This document shows, one piece after another, positions 1 through 12,199 of a DNA stretch of 64,000 nt (position 1 is the first letter of the stretch; every line of letters starts with the position of its first letter). The notes below the pieces were generated by a model. It saw only the letters and a program-made list of their open reading frames with translations, had not been told where the DNA came from and did no database searches. Source of the DNA: Schizophyllum amplum (Eukaryota; Basidiomycota; Agaricomycetes; Agaricales; Schizophyllaceae); assembly GCA_007026445.1 (NCBI GenBank), contig VDMD01000016.1, positions 124,001-188,000 on the forward strand. The letters are read 5' to 3'. The position numbers were made by a program, and so were the translations under genes.

Positions 1-366
1 ACGTACCGTACGGAGAAGCTGTCGCGCACGGTGCACTCGATCGACGCGACGGACTCGTCGATTCTGCCCGAGGAGCTCGCGTCGCAGAGCGTGCGCCTGA
101 AGGAGGAGCAGCTGCGCCGGGAGGAGGAGAAGGTGAGGCAGGACGTCTTGGCAATGAAGCTGCAGGCTAACGATGTGTGCAGCTCCGCGAGATCGAGCTC
201 AGGGTGCAGCGCGAGATCAACGAAAAGAGGCAGGAGCTCCTGGCGAAGGAGGAGTCGCTCAGGTGCGTGCGCTCGCGTAAACGGGCTGCATGATATCTGA
301 CGAACGCGCAGGAATCTGGAGAGCCGTCTTGCAGCCCAGGGCTCCAACTCGGAATTCCGCGACTAA
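1..366 (+). CDS. C-terminal coiled-coil end of an unidentified protein (5' partial)
   Basis: Three exons are visible: 1-132, 183-262 and 312-366 (stop TAA 364-366). The introns (133-182 and 263-311) are 50 and 49 nt with GTGAGG/GTGCGT donors and CAG acceptors, and the phases join correctly. The translated end is charged and heptad-like, with runs such as RLKEEQLRREEEK and EINEKRQELLAKEESL, ending in GSNSEFRD. That predicts a long alpha-helical coiled coil at the C-terminus. The gene begins left of the window, so no catalytic or targeting domain can be seen. I do not recognise the family; a cytoskeletal or scaffold protein is possible, but this is a guess. Confidence 0.7.
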
Positions 367-1103
367 TTGGCTTTTTGCTATACCCTTCGACTCCCCTTTA
401 CCTGCCCTTCGGTACCCCTGTGATTGTCTTTTGTCTGTCCTTTGTGCGGTCCTTCACTCGCCTATTCGGCTTCACGATGTCCTCTACGCTCTGCGATAAT
501 AGCTGTCACTCATTAGCAAAAGGATTCCTTCGCGTACAGTAATACTTTTAGTCGTGGCCCTTCTCTTTTCTCCTTTCTTTATTACAATTGCATGTTGTGG
601 ATCGTAGTCAAGTCCAGTCTCAGTGTGCGGAAGAACGCGCACGCAGCAACAACGGCGTGGGAAAGACAGTTCACGTGGGCGGGCAGCGGTTGCTAAATGC
701 GGTTCGACCGTTCGAGGCAAAGCTAAACGGTGAACTCGGTTTGTTGTCGACACTGGGAGCGACGGCCGCCTGCTCATGATTGCTTCTCGTTCGCGCTAAC
801 CGTTTTCCTTGTCCCGAACCATCACCGCTGCCGACGAGGACGAGGACGAGGACGAGGACGGTGTATCGCATCACTCCCTGCTCTCCCACCCCCATCAACT
901 GTAACGTTCGGACCCTTGTCCTCCCCCCATCGCGAACCGCGAAAGCGCAGACCAACTGGCAAATTTCCGCGACTTGAACGCGAGAAGGACGTGGTATCGT
1001 ACAGAGACTGTATCTGCGCAGCCCGGATCGCTAGAACGGTGTATCCGGTCCCGTCACAGCCGCGTCGAGCACCGTCGCGCCGCATCAGAGACGAGCAACA
1101 AGC
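367..1103. other. Intergenic region: 3' flank of the coiled-coil gene and probable promoter/5' UTR of the MIT gene
   Basis: No convincing gene is present. Pyrimidine-rich stretches around 520-580 and 780-910 are typical of fungal promoters and leaders. A perfect GACGAG hexanucleotide run lies at 833-859. Confidence 0.5.
833..859. repeat. GACGAG hexanucleotide microsatellite
   Basis: About 4.5 tandem copies of GACGAG in the region upstream of the MIT-domain gene. It opens a spurious repetitive frame on both strands but is not part of a supported protein. Confidence 0.8.
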
Positions 1104-3964
1104 ATGGCTCAGACCGCGCCAGCATCCTCTGCGCAAACCATCTACGCCCAGTCGGTGTCCGCCTCCGCTTGGCACAGAGGCGTCGCTCCACTGCGCACCC
1201 ACGGCCTGCCGGCCCTCCACCCGCCCACCCCATCCCAAGTCTGCCGCCAGCAGGACCCCCGCCAGCCGCCCATCTCCCACCGTCTCCCCCAGACGATCGC
1301 TATGACGAGCAGCCGTACGAGGGCCGCCCCAGCCTCGGCAGCCGTCCACAGCAGGGCTCCTTCGCGCGCCCCGCGCCCTCGCCCAATCTCACCGCGGTCG
1401 CCGGCTTCTCCGACGCGCGCTATGCCGCCGCCGCCTCCTCGTCTCGCGGCTACGCCCCCGTCTCCCCGTCATCCGAAGATCTCCTCGACCCGCCCCCGCC
1501 ATCCATACTGCAAGCTGCGATGCGCTCTCAGGAGCCTCCGCCGCAGCCGCCGTCGCCTGATCGACTCGAGCCACCCTCCGAAAACCGACGCCCGCCGTCC
1601 TCGCGGCGTGCTCTCACCCGCGCGCTGGAGCTCGCGCGGGAGGCGGTCGAACTTGACTCGTCCAACGTCGACCCCGAGGCGGCCGTGATGGCGTACGGCC
1701 GCAGCGTCGCGCTTCTCAGCGAGGTCATGGAGCGCGTTCGGCGGGGGGAGGACAGCACGGATCCGCGCAGGCGTAATGGAACGGGGAGACGGCGAAGCGT
1801 CGTCGCTCAGGAAGAGGAGATTCGCCGACTGCAGCAAATCGTGAGCCCTACCTACTACCGTGGCTGCAATGTGTTTGATGGATCGCTAACGCGGCTTTGC
1901 AGCACGATACGTATGCCGATCGGATGAACATCCTGAGTCTCATATACAGTATCCCGCCGATACCGTACAATTCCGCAGCGATGTACGCACATGCGTCGAC
2001 GTCCGAGGCGTCGACGCGGTCCCCTTCGCCCTCTACCTCTACCTCTACGAGGTCAGAGACCGAGACGGTGTACACGCCCGCAACCGCCCGCGACGAGCAC
2101 CATGTATCTGGGGATCAAGACAGTACATACAGCGGCGTTGAGGCCATGGGTCGGCGATGTTCCTCGCCTCCTCAGACGAGGACTCATCTTCATCGTCACA
2201 TCACCCATACTCCGCTGCGTCACAGGTCGAAGCACAGGGGCTGCCGCAAATCATTACACCGGTGGGCACGCTACCCGGCACGCGCACTTCGGTCCTTCGT
2301 GCCCGTTCGAATTCGGGCGCCCTGCCGCCGCCGGCACCGCCACCATTGACCTCTCCTCCGCCGGCGCCGACTGTGTCTGCCGACAACTCACCAAACATAC
2401 CCCCGCCTGCGACACATCACCTCAACGTCGTCCAACGTCAGAGGGGCAACTCTGTTGGCCACCGACGGACGGGCTCTGGCAGCCGACTTGCGGCGCTGCA
2501 GGAAGAGCAGGAGCGCTACGAGGACGGCCGGCAGACCGCGGAGCAGCGCGAGGATGAGTATGAGGGGCGCAACAGCGTCTCGGATACGCCCCGCGCTTTC
2601 TCGAGGGAGTCACCACCTCTTCCGCCGATACCGTCGCCCACTTCTTCGGCTGCTGACGCTCCGAATACGCCGCGTTCGCAGCCAGCGACGCTACCGCCAT
2701 CGCCGCGCACGACAGGCTTTGTGGCCCGTCCGCGCGGCTCGTCTCAACTAGCTTCGAGACAAGATGCGTCGTCGCCGCCTATCATCAACCCGTCGACAAC
2801 ACAGGGTACGATATACATGCGGCGCTCGAAAATCATCGCAGCGGCAAGCTCGGACACGTCCTCACCGACGGAGTCGAGCGTATCCCTCGCGTCTACTTCG
2901 TTCCGAAGGCGTCCGTGGTGTCCTTGATCTCGAGCTCGTCGTCGTCTTCGGTGCCGGGCATGGTCATGTCGCGCAGCCGGTCGTCTTCGCAGCCTGGTCG
3001 GCGACCGTCCATAGTGGGCGGGCAGCAATCGCCTTCAGTCGAGCCGCCGCCATTGCCCATGAACGGCACCGCGCCGCGGAAGGCATCGATACCCCAGAAG
3101 CTCAACCCCTTCGGCCTGAGTGTCCAGACCGATTTCTTCGCGCCTTCACCACTGGCAGCAGCGTCGCCCATGACGCCCGTGTCCCCTCTGCCTCCGACGG
3201 CGCCGAGCGACGCCTTGTTGAAGCCCTACCACATGATGAACCTACTGCGTGGCACGATGGAGTCCTCCACCGGCGGCTACGTGACGCGGCGCTTGCACGT
3301 CCCGCAGGAGGTCTGGTCGCAGGGCGGCGCGAAGCTCAATAACACCTCCGAGAAGGTACGCGTGGTCGCGATCCTGTGCTCCGCGCTCGAGGAGCTGCAG
3401 CTGCACAGCGCCGAAGTATTCGGCGCGGGCAACGTCAGCAGCGGCCTCGCTATGGGTATCGGGAGCATCACGCGGAAGGAGGCGGACGCGTGGACGGGGA
3501 AGCTCGAGGAGTTTTCGTCCATCTGCGACGGCGTGGTCGCGAGCTTTGGGAAGAAGCTTAGCGTCGGAGAGGGCTTCATTGTGAAGAAGTCGACGTGGGG
3601 CGACCGGATGACGAGGAGTTTTGACAAGTTGACCAATAATGGCAAGACGTGAGTGGCTGATATTGCCGGAAGTCGTCTGCTGACATGACTTCCTAGCCTG
3701 GACTCTCCGGCTGCGTATGTGCAGGGCTTGAGGAAGTTGTTCTTGCACGTGCAGCTCCTGGACGAGCACACAAAGGCGGTCAAGGCGCACCCCGTCGCAC
3801 CCGCGTACGCCGCCTTTGCGCCCGACATGCGCTCGAGCATCGAGACGAAGCTTAAGCGGTGCTCGGAGTTCTTCGCCACCGTGATCCTCACCTTCGTAAT
3901 CCGCGACCTCGCCCAGTTGCTCGACAAGTACGTCAAGCGCTGCGAAAAGTGGCTCGAGGAGTAA
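1104..3964 (+). CDS. MIT (microtubule interacting and trafficking) domain protein with long disordered regions
   Basis: The middle of the first long exon encodes a predicted MIT-type three-helix domain (about 1610-1960), with RALELAREAVELDSSN then VMAYGRSVALLSEV and a YADRMNIL helix. MIT domains bind ESCRT-III tails, so an endosomal or trafficking role is inferred. It follows a Pro/Ser-rich N-terminus and precedes about 400 residues of Ser/Pro-rich disorder. A conserved folded C-terminal half (about 3220-3964) contains TGGYVTRRLHVPQEVW and LDKYVKRCEKWLEE. Introns at 1841-1902 and 3649-3696 are clear; one at about 2123-2175 is likely. The start is uncertain: ATG 1104 has good context (ACAAGCATGG) but lies in another frame from the MIT exon, so an unresolved intron or indel must separate them. 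The frame also slips by one base near 2890-2915. Confidence 0.75.
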
Positions 3965-4673
3965 GAGCGCGCCTAGCGTAGCGCCTTCATCCTCGTCGTT
4001 CGCCCCTTGTGCACATCTCCCACCTTATTTCCTGCATAGTTATTCTGTAGTACTGCTGTGTTGCTGCACACCCACCCGGAGTCTTGTGGAACAGGTCAAG
4101 GATCATCATTATTGTACTTTATCGTTATGAATCTCCCTTTCCCGCGCAAGCGACGTAGACGTCTGCTCCTTATCCTACCGTGATCCTCTCCCCCACGCTT
4201 ACTGCTCGTAAGCACATATCTTCGTCTTCGGCTGTTGAATACTGTGCGATATCGACTCACTACCTATTCCTTCGCACATACTTGGCACATGTGAACATAG
4301 TTTGGGCTTCCGCTGAACTTGTGTGACTTGCGTGGGCAGAGTCCAGACGTTGAGAAGACAGCGATTAATTCCATTAGTGAATGAAAGATGTAGAGGTACT
4401 GCAGTCGTAGGGTAGGGCAACGTACGGTAGGGCAACTAAGATGGCGGCAATGTACCGCCCGAAAAGAATGTAAAGGTAACTCAAGGGAGAGGGGGGTACA
4501 ACCTGGCAAGACATGAATGGGACCGTAAAAGACCGTAACTAGATACAAAGCAACCAATGCGTAGGCAAAGTAAGTATATAAACAACAATAAAGATATATG
4601 CGAGGCAAACCGGGGGTCTATGATACAGTCAGCTATTCATTGTTCTTCAGAAACGGGGGCCCGTATTATTATG
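3965..4673. other. Convergent intergenic region
   Basis: Lies between the stop codons of the MIT gene (+) and the INO80 subunit-1-like gene (-). AT-richer than its flanks, consistent with two 3' UTRs. No coding or RNA feature recognised. Confidence 0.5.
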
Positions 4674-6770
4674 CTAGGAATGTTCGTGGGGGCGCGATGA
4701 AAACAGATAGCGCGGCGAGGGGCGCATCGGGGGGTCCGGCTCCCACTGCGGCTGCGCGCTGGGCTCGAGGAACGGTAGGCGGGTGACGACGTCCAGGCGT
4801 TGGACTAGGGCGCGGTGAGCGGGCACACGACGATGAGCAGGCGCATACGTACTGTACTCGCGCTGAGCCTCGTCGTTGTCAAGACTGTCATCAGAGTCAC
4901 GCAAGCAGTCTCGCGTGTGGATATCGTTCCAAGCGTCTGCAATAATCGTTAGACCGAGTCGAGAAAGAATTGGTGACCACGCACATCGCAGCATAGGCCC
5001 GTCCGGGGGCTGAAAAGCAGTAGGCTCTGGGGCTATTATGGGAGCGTCCGCGAGCGGCGACCGTGCGCGCGTATTATAGTCGTGTATTGATACATCAAGA
5101 TTAGGGTGTGGCGTAGGAGAGTGCGGGAGGCCAGGCGGTAGGGAGAATGAACGAGCGCGGGTAGGTTCAGTTGGTTCGGGTATTCGGGGGAGCAAGGATG
5201 GTGGTGGGGAGTGATGGATCAAGTCCATGATAGAGCGGGGCGGCACCAGGCGGATGCCTGGACTTTGTGGGCGAGAAGGAGAACGTCGTCGTGCGGTGGA
5301 AGGACCTGGGATCGTTGAGTTTGAATAGATCGATCCGAGGACTAAGCAACTTACCAGCGGAAGGAGGGAGCGTCACAGTATCTGCGCGCAGCCTCCCCTC
5401 AACCCTTCTTGTCTTCGCCTCTTTCTCAGAAGCGGCACCGCCGCTAGCCTTGCGCTTGCCAGCTGACGTAGATGCGGTAGGCTGGTCGCCTGGGTCATCC
5501 TCTTGATACGTAGGTGTTTGACTTGAGGGCCCAGCAAAGTTGATAACGCCCTTGTTCTTCTCCATTAGGTTGTGGAGGAAACGATTGCGTGTGGAAATGA
5601 GCGTGTTGGCGAGAGCTTTCTCTCGTTCAGAATCGTGGTCAATGCGGCTTGCTTCTTCGGGGGTCATCTTGACAAGAGGGGGCGCCTTCCCGGGTCGCGT
5701 GGGTTCCGAGAACGGATTCCTGGGTCCCTGATAATCCGAGTCACTCTCGAGAGGGGTCTCGAGAAGGAAGCAGCATATCCAGAGGAATGCACGTGCTCTG
5801 GACTGCGGCGTGTACTCGCTTGGGACGAAGATATCGAGGAATTCGAACTCCGGGGGAAAGAAGTCACTGACTTGCTGTGTGACCGCCTTTAGCATAGCTA
5901 GAGAGCAGAGTGAGAGTCACGTACAGCGAAGCTTTGGGAGAGCACGAAGATGAGATTCGTCATGCTGGTCGAGGGGACATGGCCCGCACGCTGTGGCAGC
6001 ATGTAAGAATCGAGGAGCGGTAACGTGACAGAAGCGACGCACAGCATGAATGAGAATCTCTGCCAGCGTGCTCGGTATCCCATTGCGTTCTGTCTCAAGC
6101 AGCGCGCCTCTGATGATCGTCTTGATGCGGGGCATGTCCAGCATATTGTGGTCCCCCGTACGTTGGAGGGCGGGAACAGGGTGGTAGGTCCGCACCGCGG
6201 TCTTCATCTCTGGAAAGACTAGACGCGCGTTAGCAGCTCGTCCGCGGGATTATAGCATCGATCGCGTACAGCCCATCGTCGCGCTAAGTCTTCCGACATT
6301 GGTCAACAATGCGAGCATGCCAAAGTCCGTCGCGTAGTCCTGAGACTGCGCCATCTTGTTCTTAAGTGCGGGGCTCGCCTTTGGCGAGTTCCGGATGGCG
6401 GAGACCTGGGTGGCGTCAGTTATCGAGCCTGGGAGCAGACAGTATACGCACGTAGACGTCGCGGAAGGACATCTTCGCGCCAGACGCGGGGTCAGTAAAT
6501 GCCCTGTTCTCGTCGGCGAAGATGGCGGCAAGGAGCTCGTATTGGATGTCCTGTCTTGTGAGTGGCTGGCCGTCGGTATGCTTGAGTGCAATACCCCTGG
6601 GAGCCCTCCGCGACATGCCTGGCCGCTGCTCGAGATTTGCGCAAGATCGCAGACAACTCGAGCAGGGAGACGAGACAGGACGGGACCGACTCGACGCCGC
6701 CGTCCCGCGTGCTTGGATCGCGCCCTGCAATTTGGCGCGTGATCCTGGATCGTTCACTTGTCGAGATCAT
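4674..6770 (-). CDS. Diverged INO80 complex subunit 1-like protein (paralogue of the gene at 45.4-47.6 kb)
   Basis: It shares its whole layout with the gene at 45360-47568. In order: QPLTRQDIQYELLAAIF, FRDVYVRILS, KNKMAQSQDYATDFGMLALL, LTNVGRLSATMG, MKTAVRTYHPVPALQ, SRARAFLWICCFLLETP, then NRFLHNLMEKNK and a short C-terminal VQRLDVVTRLPFLEP. These match, motif by motif, the fungal Ies1 family, a subunit of the INO80 nucleosome remodeller. The central NPF motif is kept. The acidic linker and C-terminus are far less similar, and a KRKASGGAASEKEAKTRR basic patch suggests nuclear import. ATG 6770 (MISTSERSRIT) is the first good start. Frame changes near 6600 and 5240 may be introns or single-base errors. 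Being the more divergent copy, it may have a specialised role or be decaying. Confidence 0.7.
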
Positions 6771-7203
6771 GACTGGCCGCTTCGAACAACACAAAGAAGT
6801 TGAGAACAGGCGTCTTTCATCGCACTCGGAAGATGTGATGAGCGAGCAACTATATAGGTATCTACTAATCGTACTCCGTCCACTAGCTTACAGCTAATAC
6901 GTACAAGGTAAATTATGCAAAGATAAGGATATACTATGGTAGAACTAGAGGTGGGTAAAGGTGTGGCAGAGACGCATTCGCTGGTGGCAGACACGCGACA
7001 CGGTAGGAAGAATGGTATGAGAAGGGGCGCTAAAAACACATACACAGAAAAGAAGCGAGAGCGAGCGCGTAATGGAGCCATCCGACAAACAAACAAGAAG
7101 ATCCATGAAATGAAGGAAGGATAGGCGTAGAATGGTTCTGCAATAGAGACGTATTCAAGAAGAACAAATATTACGGAGGCTTCCCTCCCATGAAATCATC
7201 TTT
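6771..7203. other. Intergenic region
   Basis: Upstream flank of the INO80-like gene and downstream flank of the alpha/beta hydrolase, both minus strand. A/G-rich stretch at 6930-7120; no gene or RNA recognised. Confidence 0.4.
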
Positions 7204-10200
7204 CTATAGATGTCTATCAGCCAAGCCACGAAGCATGCCCAGACTAATACACTCACCAGACTTCCAGCAGCTCAGAAGGTGCTCTAGCACCTCAATTACC
7301 ACGCTGCTCTTGTACATCAGCCCATGGTCCGCGTTCTTCACCACCTTCACCGAGCACCGGTCCTCGCCCATCGTGTGCTCCATCCACCGCACCGCGTTCT
7401 CCGCAATCTTCTCGTCCCGGTCGCCGTACCACACCTTCACCCGGTGTGGGTACGCACCATACGAGAAACCCCACGGAAGATTGTCATGATTCAAGATCTG
7501 CAACAGATCATTGTGCGTTCCCTTCGCACTCTCCGCGTGTGAAGCCGCGATGAGCGCGTTCCCGAGCGCGACCTGGAACGACGTGCCGGCTGTTGGAGGC
7601 GCTGCGAACTGCGAGCTGTGCATGCTCGGAGCTGGCGATGACGGCATCGAGTACGCGTCCCGTGGCGATGTCGAGCTGAAAGAGATCGAACGCTGCCCGT
7701 TCGCGCGCCAGTTGGTCGTGCCGCTGCCATGATTCGACAGACCGTCGACCATATCTTCCCTTTCCGCCCTCAAAGACGAAGAGTCCGACGAATTGGCTGA
7801 GAACTTGAAGTCGTCAATGCCAAGTCCCAGTCCCGTGTCGAATGCAGGTGGCGGCAGCTTTGGACTTGAAGGACTCGACGGGTTGGATTTCTTGGACGAC
7901 GACTTCCCGCTGCGCAGAGAGCCCATGGAGCGCAGAGCCTTCAGGGTCTTCCTCCCAGGCTTCGTTGGCGTGGCATGTTCTTCGGTCGTCGGCGAAGATG
8001 GGCCCTTGAACCGCTCCAAGAAGCCCTTTGACGACTTGCGCTTCGTGAGGAAGGGTGGGTGCGCCGCCGTAGGTGAAGGGTAGTTGGTTATCCCGAGCGT
8101 GGTTTGGCTCCCGAAACGTCCCTCGAAATCTCGCAGGTCATCGTACTCGCTGAACGCAGAACTCGTGCTGGGCCGTCCCGCCCCCTCTGCGATGTTAGAG
8201 ACCGCAGAGTGCACGGGGTGCGGAGAACCATTGCCGGTGTGCTGCGGAGACAGCGCCCCTTGCCTGATTGCTTGCTCGGGGTCGAATGTTGAGCTGTATA
8301 CCCGATGCCCTGGTACTGGATCGTAGGCGGCTTGCCAATCATCCACGCCTGCAGCTTCCACTCTGCAGCCTGGGCCGTCTTGAGTATCCCATTGGGCACG
8401 TACTTGAGCCATTTGTAGCCACCTATCGTGGGTTGATTAAACGTTGACGACCCTTCGAACAGCGATGAGCGTACCATTTTCCCCTCCGCCGACCCACGGC
8501 GCCAAAAGGCAGACCTCTCCTCGAATTCGTTCGGGCAGCTTGTTCGCAAAGGCTAACGCATACGGTGCGCCTGCCGAATGCGCCATCACGCTGCAAGTGT
8601 CGATGTGCAGCCTATCCAACACCTCCTCGATAACGTCTGCCCACTGCATGATGCCTTTCGCAGATTTCATTCGAGGCTCCGTGCGTCCTAGGCCCCATCT
8701 ACCCTCCAGTTAGGAAAACACTTTTCAGTAGATTACAAACACACCTGTCGACGGTGATGATCCTCAGATTGAGGCATTCCGCCATCTCGTCGTACAAACC
8801 CATGATATGCCGCACGCAGCCCAGACCGAGGAAGACGACAACAGGGTACCCAGTCGGGCTGCCCAAGTCGGACAAACTCACAGTGAGCGGGTTGTCCGGC
8901 GAAGCATGCGGGGATCGTGTGCACTTTACAAGCGTCGTCAACCGCGCAGACCGCAGGTACTGCGCAACGGCTTGAGACCCTGTAGGTTTGTTGAGCCCCT
9001 GTATGTTGAGGTCTTCAAACGAGGGCGCAGCCGTCTGGTACTGGTATGAAGAGGCAGCGGACGAGGAGTGGATCGATGCCCTTCCGCCGCCGCCACTATC
9101 TGACCGGGGAGACACAACAGAGACGTTATCCGATAGCGTGGACCGTCGCCGAAATATGGGTGCTGGCGGCGGCGGCGGCGGTGGTTGCGGCCTCAGGACC
9201 AGTTGCCGACGTAGTGTCTGCTGGACTTCGTCCGCGACACTGTCCACCGATGACCGTGATACCAAGTCTCCGTCCTCAGCTGTGGTTGCCCGCTCACGTT
9301 CTCTTTTGACATCCTCACGCACGATTTCATGGCTGACGCCACCCACCGACGTCCTCCGCGACGCTTCTGGCCGCGGCTTCGTCTGCAGCTCGGGAGGCGC
9401 ATGCGCTCGGATGATTTCCGATATCGACGGGGCCATGCTCTTGCGTTTCTCCTGTGTGGATGAGGTGGAAGAGGCGGCGAATGCGGAGGGCGCGTATGAA
9501 TGAGGCGACGAGGGTGGTTCACGGATGATAGGTCGTACCGGTGGCGACGATGTGGTATGGTGAGGGGTAATGGTGCCATTGGATGCGGAGCGAGGGGGTA
9601 CTGGGCGTGGTTGGCGCCGCCGGCGGGGTCGCGGAGGTGGCTCGTCATCTTCGTCTTCGTCGCCAGAGCTGTCCCTCCGCGCCCGCAACTTTGGGTTGGA
9701 ACGCGTCCGTCGGCTGTGCCCGCCACCAAGCACGACACCAGGAGGCGGGGACGGCAATGGCGGTTCGTAAAGCGGGTGCCGGTGGGGTATTCCGTACCTG
9801 GTACGAGTCATGGACAAGCTCGGCGAAGAGCCCAACACATCCCCGCCATTCATGCCGTCGACAAGGGCGTCCATCGCTTCCACCCCTGCCACTGGTGCAG
9901 AGACAACGCTGGGGAAGGGGTCGAAGATGCTGGAGTAGATGCCGGTGTCTACTGGCGTGAGGGGAGGGGTCTCGGTGTTCTGGGTGGAGGAGCCGGACAG
10001 TCGGAGGCCAGGCACGTCTCTTGAGCTGCGGGAGGCTGTTGTCTCGCCTGCATATGAGCGCGAGCGCATCGAGTACTTTGCCGCGGTGGGCGTGCGTCCT
10101 TCGCGGTCGCGGCTTCCGTGAGTACTCGATCGGTACTTCTCCTCATATCGCGGGAAGGCGTAGGCGTCCTCGCCAGAATCAAGGCTGCTTTCGTCGTCTG

Positions 10201-10489
10201 ACACCTGGAATACGTCGGCGCTCCTTCCGTGCCGCTGGAGTGGAGGCGGAGGCGACGCCGGCTGTCTCTCCTTCTCGCGGCTCTTGCCCGTGGCTGAACG
10301 CGCCGGAGTGGAGCTGGACTTGGATCGCGGGTACGCGTCGAAGTAGGAGGACTTGTGCGACGAGCTGGAGAGGTCCGGGGACTGGATGAGGTTGTCCTTT
10401 TCGCGTCGGAGTGATAGATAGGAAGCGCTCTTGCGAGGCGGGGGCTGGGAGCGCGAGCTCTGTGCCTGCGACCGCGAGCTGGTGGACAT
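7204..10489 (-). CDS. Alpha/beta hydrolase with long disordered N-terminal extension
   Basis: ATG 10489 opens a 590-residue first exon that is mostly Ser/Pro/Arg-rich and disordered. The hydrolase fold begins near its end: YPVVVFLGLGCVRHIMGLYDEMAE, then RIITVDRWGLGRTEP across an intron at about 8755-8708. The nucleophile elbow is MAHSAGAPYALAFA (Ser in HSAG). The acid is likely GDRDEKI and the base NADHGLMY near the C-terminus, so a full Ser-Asp-His triad is present. A Ser-rich, basic insertion of about 250 residues separates cap and C-terminal strands. Substrate is unknown; fungal relatives are annotated only as alpha/beta hydrolases. Translation needs a one-base correction near 8308, where the frame ending in GKPPTIQYQG changes to HRVYSSTFDPEQ. 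Stop TAG at 7204-7206. Confidence 0.8.
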
Positions 10490-10833
10490 GATGGTGGTGG
10501 TTCGGAAGAAAAGAGCGGGAGGTGATGTCCGTCAACGGACGACGTCGAATGAGCGGCGCAGAGGAGAACGACCCGCCAAAGGGCGTCCTAACCGGTGTCT
10601 GGAAATCAGAATGCCGCCGTCGAATTCGATTCTCTCGGCCCTTGCCCTCAAACTCCCACGGTCATACACGTTCCAAATCATCGTCCGACATCGAAGCATC
10701 GAGGGAGTAGGCAAAGGCTGAGCCGAGGTGACATGGTAATTCCTGCTATAGTACACAATATCCAGAGAGCAGTACAGTACGCGAGTGAGTAGCAAGAAAA
10801 CAAATAGTCAAGTCACAAACAATAACATGGGTA
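10490..10833. other. Intergenic region
   Basis: Promoter side of the hydrolase and 3' flank of the F-box gene. No gene recognised. Confidence 0.4.
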
Positions 10834-11907
10834 TCAGTGAAGATGGATATCGCGCTGTGCCGAGGCGGACTCTACGCAGCCGCTACATGTCTTTGTCCAG
10901 TGCCGGAATGGTGGATATGTACACCAGGGCAGACCAAGACACTTCAAGTGAGGAAGAGCACCCGACCCTATGAACGTCGCCCACTCCTCCGGCGCCAAAC
11001 AACACTCCGGCCCTGGACGAACAGCTGCTCCAGATTTGGGCAGCTCTCGGCGATGGAAGACAGCATCTCGGGGCATACCTTCATCCCGCGTAGACGGAGA
11101 TTGCGAAGGGAGGGATGAGGGGGGAGGTCGGCGCCGAAGATGTCCTCCTCCGAGCGATCCTCCTCGTCGACGTCGTACTGCAGGCTCTGCAACTCGTACG
11201 ACTCCAGCACAAGCCGGATCTGCTCGTCGTAGTGTTCACGCTCCTTCGTGAGGACAGAGAGATGCTTGAAGTTGGGTGCGTTCTCTTGATGAGATGGGGG
11301 AGGAAGCCGTTGTCGATGGTGACATTGTCAAGAACGAGCTCTTGGAGGCGGGACTCCATGGTATCGTATGGGAATTCGATGTCGAGGGATAGATTCGAGA
11401 GGCGGAGACGCTCCAGCTTGGGCAATGCATATGCGCGAGCCGTGTCCCACTCGAGGGATGCGATGGAGGACGGGCACATCGCGTCACATAGCGGCGCGCC
11501 GATGACATTGAGTTCCCGGACATCCGGCGCGTGCCCTGCCAACATCATCAGGAATCGCTCCGCCTCCACCGCCAATGCCCCGCCGAGGGTCACGGCCTCC
11601 AACCGCTGCAGTGTGAGGATAGTGCGCAAGCCGGCCATCGCTTGGCGTCGACATCGACGGACGCGCCGGAGGGCTGGAGGTCGATGGCGCGCACGAGCTC
11701 GCGCAACTCCTTATTCGCGATCAGCGTGCGGCCCAGCAGCGCGCACTCGGCGAACGTGCGGATGACGGGACGGCGATAGAGCAGCTTCCTGACCGGCCAC
11801 AGCCATTCTGAGGACACGACGGCGAGGCGGGCGAGGTCGCGCGGCCACCAGTGATCGTCGCTGTCGAGGATTTCGAACACGAGGTCGGCGACGAAGTGAG
11901 GCGCCAT
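10834..11907 (-). CDS. F-box/LRR-like protein (reading frame interrupted)
   Basis: From ATG 11907 the protein starts with an F-box-like helix set, VADLVFEILDS followed by WWPRDLARLAVVSSEW, then leucine-rich repeat-like segments (TLQRLEAVTLGG, LPKLERLRLSNLSLD, SRLQELVLDNV, HPSLRNLRLRGMK, CPNLEQLFV, LPHLKCLGLPW). Agaricomycetes have large families of such substrate-receptor candidates for SCF ubiquitin ligases; the target is unknown. The frame must be shifted by one base at about 11642, 11285 and 11018, each as if one base were missing, while similarity to LRR spacing continues through all three. This could be a recent pseudogene, but the same lesion occurs in many other genes here, so assembly error is more likely. 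It is not closely related to the three coiled-coil F-box genes at 29, 50 and 63 kb. Confidence 0.6.
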
Positions 11908-11974
11908 GACGTGGGGGGGAATGAACAAGAGACAGCTGGGGGGAAAAGCGGGACAGTCCTGGGCAGCTTCAGGG

Positions 11975-11980
11975 TTTATA
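11975..11980 (-). promoter_or_regulatory. TATA box of the F-box/LRR gene
   Basis: TATAAA on the minus strand about 70 nt upstream of ATG 11907, a usual distance for a fungal core promoter. Confidence 0.45.
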
Positions 11981-12199
11981 TGTGGGAGGTCACCTGGCGT
12001 ATCATAACGACCTGCAGGTCAGTCACCCTTGGAGCCTACTGTAACCCCGAACGACGGGAAGGAACCACAGCCGTAAATCTTTCCCTAGCTGGTTTCCCTT
12101 ATCAGGCGCAGAAGCTAGGACCAAGAGAGAAGGGCGCCGCCGTCGCAAAGCCAGTGGTATACAAACCCGCGGCGCGACCTTGACGGCGAATCAAAGCGG

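Noticed and set aside
484..955. Open frames on both strands around 480-960
   Set aside because: Created by the GACGAG repeat and pyrimidine tracts; no start context, introns or domains.
2889..2917. 29-bp intron to explain the frame change in the MIT gene
   Set aside because: GT-AG and phase fit, but it is much shorter than every other intron in the window, so a missing base is more likely.
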